From Chitinophagaceae bacterium (GTDB taxonomy: Bacteria > Bacteroidota > Bacteroidia > Chitinophagales > Chitinophagaceae), in the NCBI GenBank assembly GCA_947446645.1, contig CANFHA010000006.1:124001-188000 (forward strand): 64,000 bases of DNA, written 5' to 3'. Positions within the stretch are counted from its first letter, which is position 1, and every line of letters starts with the position of its first letter. Under the pieces are notes generated by a model. It was not told where the DNA came from and did no database searches. It saw only the letters and a list, made by a program, of their open reading frames with translations. Below, piece by piece: positions 9,515 through 18,879 of this stretch. The translations under genes were made by a program, and so were the position numbers.

Positions 9515-10291
9515 ATGGAGCAAAGGCTGGTTTTTGATATTGGCATGCATATCGGGCAGGATAGCATTAACTACCTCCGCGAGGGCTTTAAAGTATTAGC
9601 TATTGAAGCGAATCCGCTACTGGCGCAGCAGAACTCCATAAAATTCAAAAAGTATATAGACGAAGGTTCGCTCACCATCCTCAATGTAGGCATATCAGAT
9701 AAGGAGGGCATATTGCCGTTCTACATCAACAAGCGTACCTCCGAATGGAGCTCTTTCGACTTTCAGCTGGGCAGCCGGAATAACACCCCCTACGAAACAA
9801 AGGAGATACCCTGTGTTACCACCGCTAGCCTGTTTAAAAAGTACGGCGTCCCATACTACCTAAAGGTGGATATTGAAGGCTACGACTACCTCTGTATCAA
9901 TGATCTGCCTGAAGTAAAAACCGGCAATGGAGTAAAGTATGTATCCTGCGAGGCCACCGAAGTATCGCTGATAGATACCATGCACGCTAAGGGCTACACC
10001 AAATTCAAGCTGATACACCAGGGATTCAATTTCCGCCCCATAAATCTGGGACTGGAGAAGAACCCGTTATTCCCCGTTTTCCTGTTTTGGTACACCGGTT
10101 TCCGGCTCAAGTTCCGAAACCTCATCAATGCCCGTTATCCCTACAGTTCATCAGGACCACTGCCTGAGAACACAAAAGGTGAATGGATGCCCTTCGAAAA
10201 AGCAAGGCAACTGTTCGTAGACTTTTACCAGGGTGATAAGCTGAAGCCGCTCAATGACAAGAGCTGGTTCGATTTTCAGGCTACTTATTAA
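9515..10291 (+). CDS. FkbM-family SAM-dependent methyltransferase
   Basis: A 258-residue cytoplasmic protein. LVFDIGMHIGQDS near the N-terminus is a methyltransferase motif I and LAIEANPLLAQQN is motif II; LNVGISDKEGILPFYI and YYLKVDIEGYDYLCINDL (typical FkbM motif IV, K-x-D-x-E-G) follow. FkbM-type enzymes methylate hydroxyls of sugars and natural products; here the substrate is unknown, possibly a surface glycan. The frame is open upstream to 9392, but that would overlap the divergent small gene starting at 9426, so the ATG at 9515 is chosen. It stands alone, flanked by genes on the opposite strand. Confidence 0.85.
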   Translation: MEQRLVFDIGMHIGQDSINYLREGFKVLAIEANPLLAQQNSIKFKKYIDEGSLTILNVGISDKEGILPFYINKRTSEWSSFDFQLGSRNNTPYETKEIPCVTTASLFKKYGVPYYLKVDIEGYDYLCINDLPEVKTGNGVKYVSCEATEVSLIDTMHAKGYTKFKLIHQGFNFRPINLGLEKNPLFPVFLFWYTGFRLKFRNLINARYPYSSSGPLPENTKGEWMPFEKARQLFVDFYQGDKLKPLNDKSWFDFQATY

Positions 10292-10424
10292 TCTGTTTCA
10301 GCAGCCAAAACTGGTGGCACTTCCTTATTAAATAACTTCGTCTCGCACTTAGCGACCTTAATTAGAAAATAAGGAGAGCCGCGACTTTGCGACTTTGCGA
10401 GAGATTTTTCTCGAGACACTAAAT

Positions 10425-13400
10425 TTACCTTATCAGCGTCACATTGCCCACCTTCTGGAAAACCTTGCCGGTGCTGGTGACAGCCTCTACCTGGTACACA
10501 TATACACCAAACGGCTGGGGCACATCATGATACGTGCCATCCCATCCCTCATCTATATTGCTGGTCTGGAATACCAGGTTGCCCCAGCGGTTATACACCC
10601 GGAAATAGCTCAGGTTAGCAACGCCTCTTTTCAGCACCTTGAATACATTGTTTGGTCCATTGCCCGGCGTAAATGCATTTGGCAATGCAAGCTCACTTTC
10701 CTCACTTATATAAATGTTGATTGAGTCGCTTGTGCTGCAGCCCCATTCTGTAGTGCCATACACTACATACTTGGTATTGATGAGCGGGGTAGCCAGCGGA
10801 TTCGAAACATATGGATTACTAAGGCCTGCCGGTGGCGTCCATACAAAATTCACACAGTTGGTTTGTGGAGATATTTGGTACGTTTCACCGGGGAACAAAG
10901 TCACTGAGTCGCCAAGGTTCAGCACAGCCGCCGGCCGCACCGTTATGTTAGCAGACACCGTATCAAAACATCCATACTGGTTTACAACCACAGCCCAATA
11001 ATGCTGCGACGTGATGGCATATACCCATGGTGCCGGTGAAGTAGAGTCGCTTAAATACATGCCGGGATGCCACGTATACGACCCTATGCCATTAAGGGCC
11101 ATTGGCGTCAACTGCACTGCCCCACCGGGACATACTGAAATGCTGGTATCGTAATTCACGAAATTGGACGGATGCACAATAAGCTCTGCTGAGTCAACGC
11201 CCTTACATCCTGCAGGTGTGGTAACGGTGAGAATAATATTAGTGCTGTCTCCTTCGGTAAATACAACCGTCGATGTAATAGAATTGTCAAGCGATACCGA
11301 TGGTGACCATGTGTAAATATAACCTGTATACCACGCTGGTGTTACCGATGCCGTAATATGCAGCGTATCATTTTCGCATACACTTCTGTTACCACCCAGG
11401 TACACCTGTGGTGTCGGCTGCACATCTATCCTGAATGAATCTACAAGGTCAGGGCAGCCCGGGAAGAACGTTGTGAGCACATAGGTCGCCGAAGTATCGG
11501 GCGTTATCAAAGGGCTGCCGGACATAGGCGATGCAATGCCAGCAATTGGTGTCCACAGATATGTTTGGCCTATAGTACCTGTTGTCAGCACCTGCACCGA
11601 CTTGCCTTTGCAAATCGCAGTATCATGATTATAAAGTGTAAGCGTGTCGTATAGTATGGTCACATGCACCGTATCTGCCCCTGAGCAGCCTGCAACGGTT
11701 ACCTGCAGCCAGTAGGTGCCGGTAGCTGTCGCTGTTGTTGTTGCGCCCGAGGTTGCATCACTCCACAAATAGGTAGGACCAACATAGGTATTCAATGAGT
11801 GCAGCACTACAGGGTCTCCCGAGCACTCTGAAGTATCCGGACCCAGGTTCACCAGCGGATGCGGTGATACGGTGATCGTTACAGCATCTGATGCCTTGCA
11901 ACCGTTGCTCACGGTAAGCGTGTAGCTGCCGCTGGCTGTTACATGTATGCTATCGGTAGTTGCCCCCGTGCTCCACAGGAAGGTATCCCCCACTGGCTGC
12001 AAAGAAGTAAGAATCACTGAATCGCCCATACAGAAGGCGGTATCATTTCCCAGGTTCACCACCGGCGATGCCCTGAACGTTACGTCAAATGTATCTACCC
12101 GCGTTATACAATTGCTGGTTGATGAAACCCAGTAAGCTCCCGCAGTACTTATCGTTATCGAAGAGGTAGTTGCGCCCGTACTCCAGGTAGGTGATGTGTA
12201 GCCAGCCGGTGCATTAAGCACAATATTAATGAGCGATGCACACACGGTTGTGTCTACATGCGAAGTAACCACTGTAGGTGGTGTAAAGGTTACATGAAAT
12301 GTATCAATCAGCTTTGTGCAGTTAGTAGAGTCCACTACCCAGTATATGCCGCTTGTGCCCACTGTAATTGATAGTGATGTGTCGCCTGTATTCCAGATAT
12401 GAACGTCATAGCCAGACGGTGATGTAAGTGTAATAGTGCCCACCGTAGTACACACACTTGTATCACTGTGTATCGTAGTCACCGTTGGTGGGTTCAGCAT
12501 CAGGTACACACTATCCTTTGCCACGCATATCTCTTTGAAGGAAATATCATCGATAACGAAGTCGTTGCCTGATGCTGCTGTTGTTTCATCATAGATGCAT
12601 ATAGTGGCCGTAGTGCTGGTTCCGCTATTCCATGTTGAAAAGAAATTAACCCAGGTGCCGGGAGGTGCCGTAACCGAAGTAGGCGTGCCCAGCAGCACAC
12701 CGTTCACCATGAATTGTAGTATAGGCACAAACGCGCCGGTAGTCACACCCGAACAGTTCGCAAACCACGCGGAAAAATCATAATCGGTATTCGGCACCAC
12801 CGAAATGGTCTGGCACCATACCGATGACGCGGTGGAGCTACCGTTTATGATCATCATATTCCCAGTACCCGTGGTATGATCGCCCATTACGGTAAATCCG
12901 GTATGTACGCCAAACGGATTATTATATACAGAGTAGTGTCCCTCAACCAATGTAGTACTTGGCGGTGCAGAGTAAAGATAGCTGCTGCCAAATCCCGTAT
13001 TGCCTGCACTGAAATCACCGTTCACAACAAGGTTTCCCGGCAATATTGAATTTACGGTAAGATAGTACCACCCTGATGTTGTTGCAGTAACTACAGGATC
13101 AAGTATAGTAGTGCTGGAAAGCCCGGTAGCAGGCGACCAGATGTAGTTAAGTACGGAGTCGCCGCCTGTAAGTGACGCATGAATAGTAGCCGTATCCCCA
13201 AAACAAAGGTGCAGCGAGTCAGGCACAGTAAGCGCGTTACATGCCGCAGTTGGCATATTATCGCCACATATAGCCTTAATGCTGTAATGAGAGGTGCTGG
13301 TATCTACTGTGGAATATACCGGTGTAAAAGGTACATTGGTATACGCAGGTGGCGTGCTGGTAAATGCCGGGGTGGTTATAGAGATAACGTCGTGTACCGT

Positions 13401-14687
13401 ATCGCAGGTATTATTGGTACTGGAAAGCCCGGTGCTGGTGGCAACGAAGTACATATCGTTATTCCCATACCCGCTCGTTACGTTTGTAGCACCCGCCAGG
13501 TATAGCATACCGCCATTAAGCCTGATGTCTTGTATCGAATGTTGTCCCACATCGGTTGAGGTAAATCTAACAGGCGGATTTGTAGTATGCCCCGTCAACG
13601 AAGTAATCTCGGTGAGCACAGTATTTGTCGTTACTCCTGGTGTCCACAGCATGGCATCATACATTGCTGTTGCCGGCGACTGAATAGTAAATATATGGTC
13701 AGCAGATGCTACCGCCATACCCGGGCTGTTAGCATAAGCAGCACCGCTGTTCTGTATACCATAAAGCTGCGCCCCGCTTCCGTCTATTGCACTTAGCGTA
13801 AGTATAGCGTGTCCCGAGCCAGAGGTAGTGCTGTAATTATGCAGCGATCCGCTGGATACTACAAGCGTGCTGCCTGTAAGCTCAATTTTGGTGAAAAAAT
13901 TATCCTGTAGTGTCCCCAGCAGGTAAAAATTGAAATACTTTACCCAGTTGATGACCCCCGTAGTCGCACCGGGTGTATAGCTCATCACACGGCCATCCTT
14001 ATAGTCACCAACAAACTCGCCGCACATATAAACGCTGGCACCGTCGGCAGATGTTACTACGCTCTGGTATTCATCGCCGCTTGCTACGGCATATACATCA
14101 TTATAGATCAGCGTACCGGTACTCTGAAACACGCATATCATCCCGTCTGCACCCGGACCTGTATTGTTGTGCGAACCCACAGCTACCAGCCTGCCCGTGC
14201 CATCAGTAAGCTCAGTTACCCCATAAAACAATTCACCACCCGTGGTTGTCGCAGCATCCCGAAAACATTTCTGCCACATCAGGGTGCCATCCGTAGATTT
14301 AAACTTAAGGATTGCCGCAGTATTGTCGGCATATACAGCCCCGGTGCCACCCACAGTACCTACAACAACTATGTTATTGTCCTGCGTGATGATCATATCC
14401 ATAATGATATTGTTCCTCGCTGGTACACCAAAAGTCTTTTGCCATGCTATGGTACCCAGGCTCGTCACCTTCATCAGTATGGCCTGGCAGTTGGTACCCG
14501 CACCGCCTGCAATATCATAAGAGTAACCACCTATAATAGTAGACCCGTCGGAGGCCATATACCTCACGCGTGTGGCCAACTGGTTACCGGCATCGCCAAT
14601 GCAGTATTGCGTCATTTGCCCATAAGCAGCACTGCAGAGCATAATGTTAACAATGGTAAGTAAATGCCTGAAGTATTTTTGTTTCAC
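10425..14687 (-). CDS. Giant surface protein with N-terminal propeller, Ig-like repeats and gliding-motility-associated C-terminal domain (T9SS type B)
   Basis: A 1420-residue exported protein: signal peptide ending AAYGQ (about 1-23); a propeller-like region (about 30-450) with repeats such as GTIAWQKTFG and GTLMWQKCF; a module starting NGDFSAGNTGFG that resembles a carbohydrate-binding fold (about 555-690); several Ig-like repeats with pattern L(W/I)STG-x5-I-x(6)G-x-Y; and a CHU_C/gliding-associated C-terminus with NAFTPGNGPNNVFKVL and FRVYNRWGNLVF, which targets proteins to T9SS with type B handling. Probable adhesin or matrix protein. The C-terminal 600 or so residues are strongly similar to the next gene at 14867, so the pair are tandem paralogues. 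Confidence 0.88.
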   Translation of the reverse strand: MKQKYFRHLLTIVNIMLCSAAYGQMTQYCIGDAGNQLATRVRYMASDGSTIIGGYSYDIAGGAGTNCQAILMKVTSLGTIAWQKTFGVPARNNIIMDMIITQDNNIVVVGTVGGTGAVYADNTAAILKFKSTDGTLMWQKCFRDAATTTGGELFYGVTELTDGTGRLVAVGSHNNTGPGADGMICVFQSTGTLIYNDVYAVASGDEYQSVVTSADGASVYMCGEFVGDYKDGRVMSYTPGATTGVINWVKYFNFYLLGTLQDNFFTKIELTGSTLVVSSGSLHNYSTTSGSGHAILTLSAIDGSGAQLYGIQNSGAAYANSPGMAVASADHIFTIQSPATAMYDAMLWTPGVTTNTVLTEITSLTGHTTNPPVRFTSTDVGQHSIQDIRLNGGMLYLAGATNVTSGYGNNDMYFVATSTGLSSTNNTCDTVHDVISITTPAFTSTPPAYTNVPFTPVYSTVDTSTSHYSIKAICGDNMPTAACNALTVPDSLHLCFGDTATIHASLTGGDSVLNYIWSPATGLSSTTILDPVVTATTSGWYYLTVNSILPGNLVVNGDFSAGNTGFGSSYLYSAPPSTTLVEGHYSVYNNPFGVHTGFTVMGDHTTGTGNMMIINGSSTASSVWCQTISVVPNTDYDFSAWFANCSGVTTGAFVPILQFMVNGVLLGTPTSVTAPPGTWVNFFSTWNSGTSTTATICIYDETTAASGNDFVIDDISFKEICVAKDSVYLMLNPPTVTTIHSDTSVCTTVGTITLTSPSGYDVHIWNTGDTSLSITVGTSGIYWVVDSTNCTKLIDTFHVTFTPPTVVTSHVDTTVCASLINIVLNAPAGYTSPTWSTGATTSSITISTAGAYWVSSTSNCITRVDTFDVTFRASPVVNLGNDTAFCMGDSVILTSLQPVGDTFLWSTGATTDSIHVTASGSYTLTVSNGCKASDAVTITVSPHPLVNLGPDTSECSGDPVVLHSLNTYVGPTYLWSDATSGATTTATATGTYWLQVTVAGCSGADTVHVTILYDTLTLYNHDTAICKGKSVQVLTTGTIGQTYLWTPIAGIASPMSGSPLITPDTSATYVLTTFFPGCPDLVDSFRIDVQPTPQVYLGGNRSVCENDTLHITASVTPAWYTGYIYTWSPSVSLDNSITSTVVFTEGDSTNIILTVTTPAGCKGVDSAELIVHPSNFVNYDTSISVCPGGAVQLTPMALNGIGSYTWHPGMYLSDSTSPAPWVYAITSQHYWAVVVNQYGCFDTVSANITVRPAAVLNLGDSVTLFPGETYQISPQTNCVNFVWTPPAGLSNPYVSNPLATPLINTKYVVYGTTEWGCSTSDSINIYISEESELALPNAFTPGNGPNNVFKVLKRGVANLSYFRVYNRWGNLVFQTSNIDEGWDGTYHDVPQPFGVYVYQVEAVTSTGKVFQKVGNVTLIR

Positions 14688-14866
14688 GGAGTCCGTAGGA
14701 TTTATTCAATTAAATATTAAACTGTCAGCAAAATAAGAAATTATCTGCACACAAATACACACATGCAGTTATATAATAACTACATTTTCATTAATTATTA
14801 ACCCTGAATTAAAAGAATCGAAATCACCCCCCGCATATTCAATAGGATAGGGGAAGCTGAAATGGT

Positions 14867-17512
14867 TTATCGTATCAAAGTAACGTTGCCGGTATTATGG
14901 AATACGGAGCCCTCATTTGTTACCGCTTCTATATCGTATACATATACCCCAAACGGTTGCGGCGAGCCATTAAACATGCCATCCCAGCCATCGGCGAGAT
15001 TGCTTGTTTCAAACACCTTGTTGCCCCAGCGGTTGTATATACGGAAGTAATGAAGCTGCACAGCACCCCTTGTAAGTACTTTCAGCACATTGTTTATGCC
15101 ATTACCTGGTGTAAACGCATTGGGCACAGCCACCCATGCAGTCGGATCGACGTGCAGGTTGATAGAGTCCATTACCACGCATCCCCACTCAGTTGATGCC
15201 TTTACTATGTACTTTGTGCTCACCGCAGGCGACGCCAATGGGTTTGAAGCCGAAGTGTCATTTAGTCCAAGATATGGGCTCCAGGAGAAGTTCACACAGT
15301 TGGTCTGCGGTGATATCTGGAACTGCTCCCCGGGATGCAGGTTTACTGAATCTCCCAGGTACATTACCGCATTCGGGTGCACAATGATCGTCTGGAACAG
15401 CGTATCATGACAGCCAAACCGGTCTGTGCTCTGCACCCAGTAGTCTATTGTATTGATCGGCCGGGCAATAGGGTGAGTAGCCGTAGAGTCACTCAGGTAC
15501 ATAGCAGGGTGCCAGGTAAATGTGTTTCCTATAGTAGGCCGTGGGTTCAGTATCACCGAATCACCGGGACAGATAGATGCATCAAACAATGCAGTATCAT
15601 GCGGCGTATGCACCATTATTTCTGCCGAGTCTACACCTATACAGCCAAAAGCAGCAAATGGCGTAGTTACAGTCAAGATCAGGTTAGTGGAGTCACCGGC
15701 GGTAAATACTACCGTGCCCAGCGCAGAATCACTGGCGGTAGTCATAGAGTGATCCAGGTTCAGCCCTGGCGTCCAGTTATAAACGTAGTGGGTAAACCAT
15801 GCCGGCGTCACCGATGCGGTTATATGTATCGTATCTCCGCGGCACACATTCCTGTTGCCACCGATGTATACATGCGGCACAGGCTCCACGTTTATGTACA
15901 AGGAGTCTTTTACATGACAGCCGTTTAATGATGCGTCCACAATATACCAGGCAGAGGTGTCTGGCGTGATCACCGGGTTCACACTAAAGGCGGATGCAAT
16001 ACCTGTGGTCGGTGTCCATGAATTTGTTGCAGCCGGGTTACCATGTGCCCTTATCTGCACCGATTGTCCCTGGCATACTGATGTATCAGGAGTATTCAAA
16101 ATAAGCGAATCATATACCACGCCCACCACAGCCGTATCTGAGCCTACACAAGCGCCCTGAGACACTGTGAGCCAGTATGTGCCCGACTGTGTAAAGGTAT
16201 ACGACACAGATGTAGTAACGCCACCCGGTATAGGCGTACCACCCCACAAAAAGGTAGTTCCTGCGGGATAAATATAACTCGACTTCAATGTTATCGGAGA
16301 TCCGTCGCAGGTAAGCGTATCCTGACCAAGATCCACCAGCACTGGCGGCAATATGGTTACATTTATAGTATCGCTGCCACTGCAGCCTGCACTATCTACA
16401 GATATCCAGTACTTGCCATCACTGGTCACGGCTATAGAGTCCGTCGTTTCCCCGGTGCTCCACAAAAATGTTTCAGACGGATAAACCGGTAACGCATGTA
16501 GTACCGCTTCCTCAGTCGTACAGAAAACTTTATTTGCAGGGCCCAGATCTACAACCACCTTTATTTCATGAGCGTGTGCACTCTCTGTAAGTGAGCAGCC
16601 GTAAGGCTTGGTAATAGTAAGGTAAAACGTGCTGCCGGGGTTTGGCACTACTGTTGTAGTTATAGATGCCGCACTATCTCCATTACTCCACAGGTAGTGA
16701 TAACTTGTATCAAATGCAGGGCTCGGGGTCAGCGTCAGTGTATTTACACAGATGCCGGTATCAGCTGCCAATATCCCAAGATTAAATGGCGTAATATCCG
16801 GGTTAAAATCGTTTATCGCAGAGGTGTCGGCAAATGTGTTAACAAACCTGCTGTAGATAGCTACATCATCTATAAGCCCGTTGAATGCGGAAATGCCGGG
16901 ATTAACATAGTCCTGGCCAAGGGTGAACCTGCCGCTGGGCACCACAAAAGACGTGACCGGTGCAAAAGAGCCTACAGGAGCGCCATCAATATAAAACCGG
17001 AATGCATTACCGTTCTTATTGAATACAAGGTGATGCCACTGACTAGTAGTGATAGTGGTGCTTAAAAAAGTGCCTATCCCGCCACCGAATACAATTTCTA
17101 CGTTGCTTCCGGGCGTACCCATCGTACCATTATTCATATAAATACCGTAACCATCGGTTGTAGGGTTACCGTTATACCAGATCACCGAAGATTGCACCCC
17201 TGCCGGAAATATCCAGCACGAATAAGTATAGTCACTCGTAGTAAACCCGGCTGCAGAGAAAAATGGAACGCCAAAATCAAGGTCACCTGTGCCGCCATTA
17301 AATGAATAGGCTGTATTTGGATTACCAAAACGATCGGTCGCTATTACGGGGCCACCGGTATTAGTGAGGTCATACCCGTTACCGCTTTGGTCCGATGAGT
17401 TAAAGCAGAATGGATACCACGCCAGCAACCCAGTGGTAGGCAGGCGCGCACTTTGACCAAATACACTATTGGTGATAAGTATAGCAAGGAGAATGGGCAA
17501 CAGTTTTTTCAT
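14867..17512 (-). CDS. LamG-domain surface protein with Ig-like repeats and gliding-motility-associated C-terminal domain (T9SS type B)
   Basis: An 881-residue exported protein from ATG 17512: signal peptide MKKLLPILLAILITNSVFGQ; a LamG/concanavalin-like domain (about 25-230; LLAWYPFCFNSSDQSGNGYD, HHLVFNKNGNAFRFYIDG, FNGLIDDVAIYSR); Ig-like repeats; and the CHU_C C-terminus (NAFTPGNGINNVLKVL, FRIYNRWGNKVF). The frame is open 35 codons further upstream but only the ATG at 17512 begins a signal peptide. A 7-bp stem (17533-17552) lies in its leader. The repeat region shares long matching stretches with the neighbour at 10425, for example GGNR-VC-DT-HITASVTPAW, so the genes arose by duplication with a different N-terminal domain. 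Confidence 0.88.
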   Translation of the reverse strand: MKKLLPILLAILITNSVFGQSARLPTTGLLAWYPFCFNSSDQSGNGYDLTNTGGPVIATDRFGNPNTAYSFNGGTGDLDFGVPFFSAAGFTTSDYTYSCWIFPAGVQSSVIWYNGNPTTDGYGIYMNNGTMGTPGSNVEIVFGGGIGTFLSTTITTSQWHHLVFNKNGNAFRFYIDGAPVGSFAPVTSFVVPSGRFTLGQDYVNPGISAFNGLIDDVAIYSRFVNTFADTSAINDFNPDITPFNLGILAADTGICVNTLTLTPSPAFDTSYHYLWSNGDSAASITTTVVPNPGSTFYLTITKPYGCSLTESAHAHEIKVVVDLGPANKVFCTTEEAVLHALPVYPSETFLWSTGETTDSIAVTSDGKYWISVDSAGCSGSDTINVTILPPVLVDLGQDTLTCDGSPITLKSSYIYPAGTTFLWGGTPIPGGVTTSVSYTFTQSGTYWLTVSQGACVGSDTAVVGVVYDSLILNTPDTSVCQGQSVQIRAHGNPAATNSWTPTTGIASAFSVNPVITPDTSAWYIVDASLNGCHVKDSLYINVEPVPHVYIGGNRNVCRGDTIHITASVTPAWFTHYVYNWTPGLNLDHSMTTASDSALGTVVFTAGDSTNLILTVTTPFAAFGCIGVDSAEIMVHTPHDTALFDASICPGDSVILNPRPTIGNTFTWHPAMYLSDSTATHPIARPINTIDYWVQSTDRFGCHDTLFQTIIVHPNAVMYLGDSVNLHPGEQFQISPQTNCVNFSWSPYLGLNDTSASNPLASPAVSTKYIVKASTEWGCVVMDSINLHVDPTAWVAVPNAFTPGNGINNVLKVLTRGAVQLHYFRIYNRWGNKVFETSNLADGWDGMFNGSPQPFGVYVYDIEAVTNEGSVFHNTGNVTLIR

Positions 17513-17723
17513 AAACACGCAGCAGTTGGTTTGCACCTTATATACAAGGTGCTTAAAAATACAATACAAATATATCAAATTTACACAAAACGACTTATCT
17601 TTATTATCTTTATGCAAAAGAGCATCAATACGTTTACGTATAATACAAAAACCACCTACGCGGTTTAAAAACGCACAATAAATAAGACAGTTTTTTTTAA
17701 GATATGGTTGGCAACCGGCAATA

Positions 17724-18695
17724 TTAGTTTCTCAATTCAAAAGGTTGCCTGGCGGTGGCTACAAATTCGTCCCAAACTTCTTTTACCACTTCCCCGGCGG
17801 GCTTTATTTCTTTTATCATGCTGCTCACCTGCCCTATTTCCAGCTCTCCGTCTTCTGTGTTGCCTTCAAACATGCCTTGTTTCGCCCGCGCGCGCCCCAG
17901 CAGTTCGGCCAGCTCTTCGCTGCCCGCTCCCCTGTTCTCGGCATCTTCCACCGATTTATAGAATTTATTTTTTATAAGTCTGACGGGTGTCAGCTTTTTA
18001 AGTGTCACTATCGTATCACCCTCATTGGCGGCTACCACTGCACTTTTAAAAGCCTCGCTGCTCGATGCCTCCGGCGTAGCCACAAACCGGCTGCCCATCT
18101 GCACCCCTTCTGCCCCCAGGGCCATCACCGCATACATGGCCCTGCCGGTACCTATGCCCCCTGCCGCTATCAGCGGTATCGTCACAGCCTCCCTTGCCGA
18201 TGGTATCAGGCACAGCGTTGTCGTCTCCTCGCGGCCATTATGCCCTCCCGCCTCAAATCCTTCCGCCACCACGGCATCTACACCCGCATCCTGGCATTTA
18301 CGGGCAAACTTTGCGCTCGACACCACATGCGTCACTATTATTCCTTTTTCCTTTAGCGTAGCCGTCCACGTCTTCGGGTTCCCTGCCGATGTAAATACTA
18401 TCGGCACCTGCTCCTCTATTATTATGGCCATCAGCTTATCTATATCCGGGTACAGCAGCGGCACATTTACCGCATAGGGCTTGTTCGTCGCCTGCTTGCA
18501 CTTTTGTATATGTTCGCGCAGCACATCAGGATACATACTTCCGGCCCCTATTATGCCCAGCCCCCCTGCATTGCTCACCGCCGCAGCCAGCCGCCAGCCC
18601 GATGCCCATATCATCCCCGCCTGTATTATCGGGTACTGTATACCATAAAGCCGTGTTACCCGGTTATCAAAACCATTGTCTGTAAATATTCCCAT
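17724..18695 (-). CDS. Nitronate monooxygenase-like flavoenzyme (NPD/2-nitropropane dioxygenase family)
   Basis: A 323-residue cytoplasmic TIM-barrel protein. N-terminal GIQYPIIQAGMIWASG, central GFEAGGHNGREETTTL and IPLIAAGGIGTGRAMYAVMALGAEGVQMGSRF are the FMN-binding and substrate-side motifs of the nitronate monooxygenase family, which also includes FabK-like enoyl reductases. The GGHNG segment supports the nitronate monooxygenase side. The reaction would oxidise alkyl nitronates such as propionate-3-nitronate, but substrate assignment within this family is unreliable. ATG at 18695; single gene. Confidence 0.85.
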   Translation of the reverse strand: MGIFTDNGFDNRVTRLYGIQYPIIQAGMIWASGWRLAAAVSNAGGLGIIGAGSMYPDVLREHIQKCKQATNKPYAVNVPLLYPDIDKLMAIIIEEQVPIVFTSAGNPKTWTATLKEKGIIVTHVVSSAKFARKCQDAGVDAVVAEGFEAGGHNGREETTTLCLIPSAREAVTIPLIAAGGIGTGRAMYAVMALGAEGVQMGSRFVATPEASSSEAFKSAVVAANEGDTIVTLKKLTPVRLIKNKFYKSVEDAENRGAGSEELAELLGRARAKQGMFEGNTEDGELEIGQVSSMIKEIKPAGEVVKEVWDEFVATARQPFELRN

Positions 18696-18754
18696 CTTTT
18701 GTTAAAATTCCAGATTCCAAAAACCAAACATTTTCAAAGAAAATGAGTGCCACG

Positions 18755-18832
18755 TAACACACTCCCCTCCTTTTTTCAAGGAGAGGATGCCAGAAAAACG
18801 GCGAAGCTGTTTTTCTGGCTGGGGTGGTTGCC
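18755..18832. repeat. Palindromic intergenic element
   Basis: Between two leftward genes lies a compact element: a CTCC/GGAG-paired stretch (about 18764-18784) followed by a perfect 11-bp stem, GCCAGAAAAAC (18789-18799) with GTTTTTCTGGC (18809-18819), then TGGGGTGG. It looks like an interspersed palindromic repeat of the REP/terminator type rather than a simple gene terminator. No second copy is present in this window. Confidence 0.45.
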
Positions 18833-18879
18833 TCACGCCTGAATAGTACTATTCATAGACAAGCACGGGCATTGAGCCA

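Noticed and set aside
10292-10424. Short repeated CGACTTTGCGACTTTGCGAGAG stretch as a mobile element end
   Set aside because: Only a short tandem of a few bases; no inverted partner or transposase nearby.
10425-17512. Many long open frames on the plus strand inside the T9SS genes
   Set aside because: They are antisense shadows of high-quality coding frames with clear signal peptides and sorting domains.
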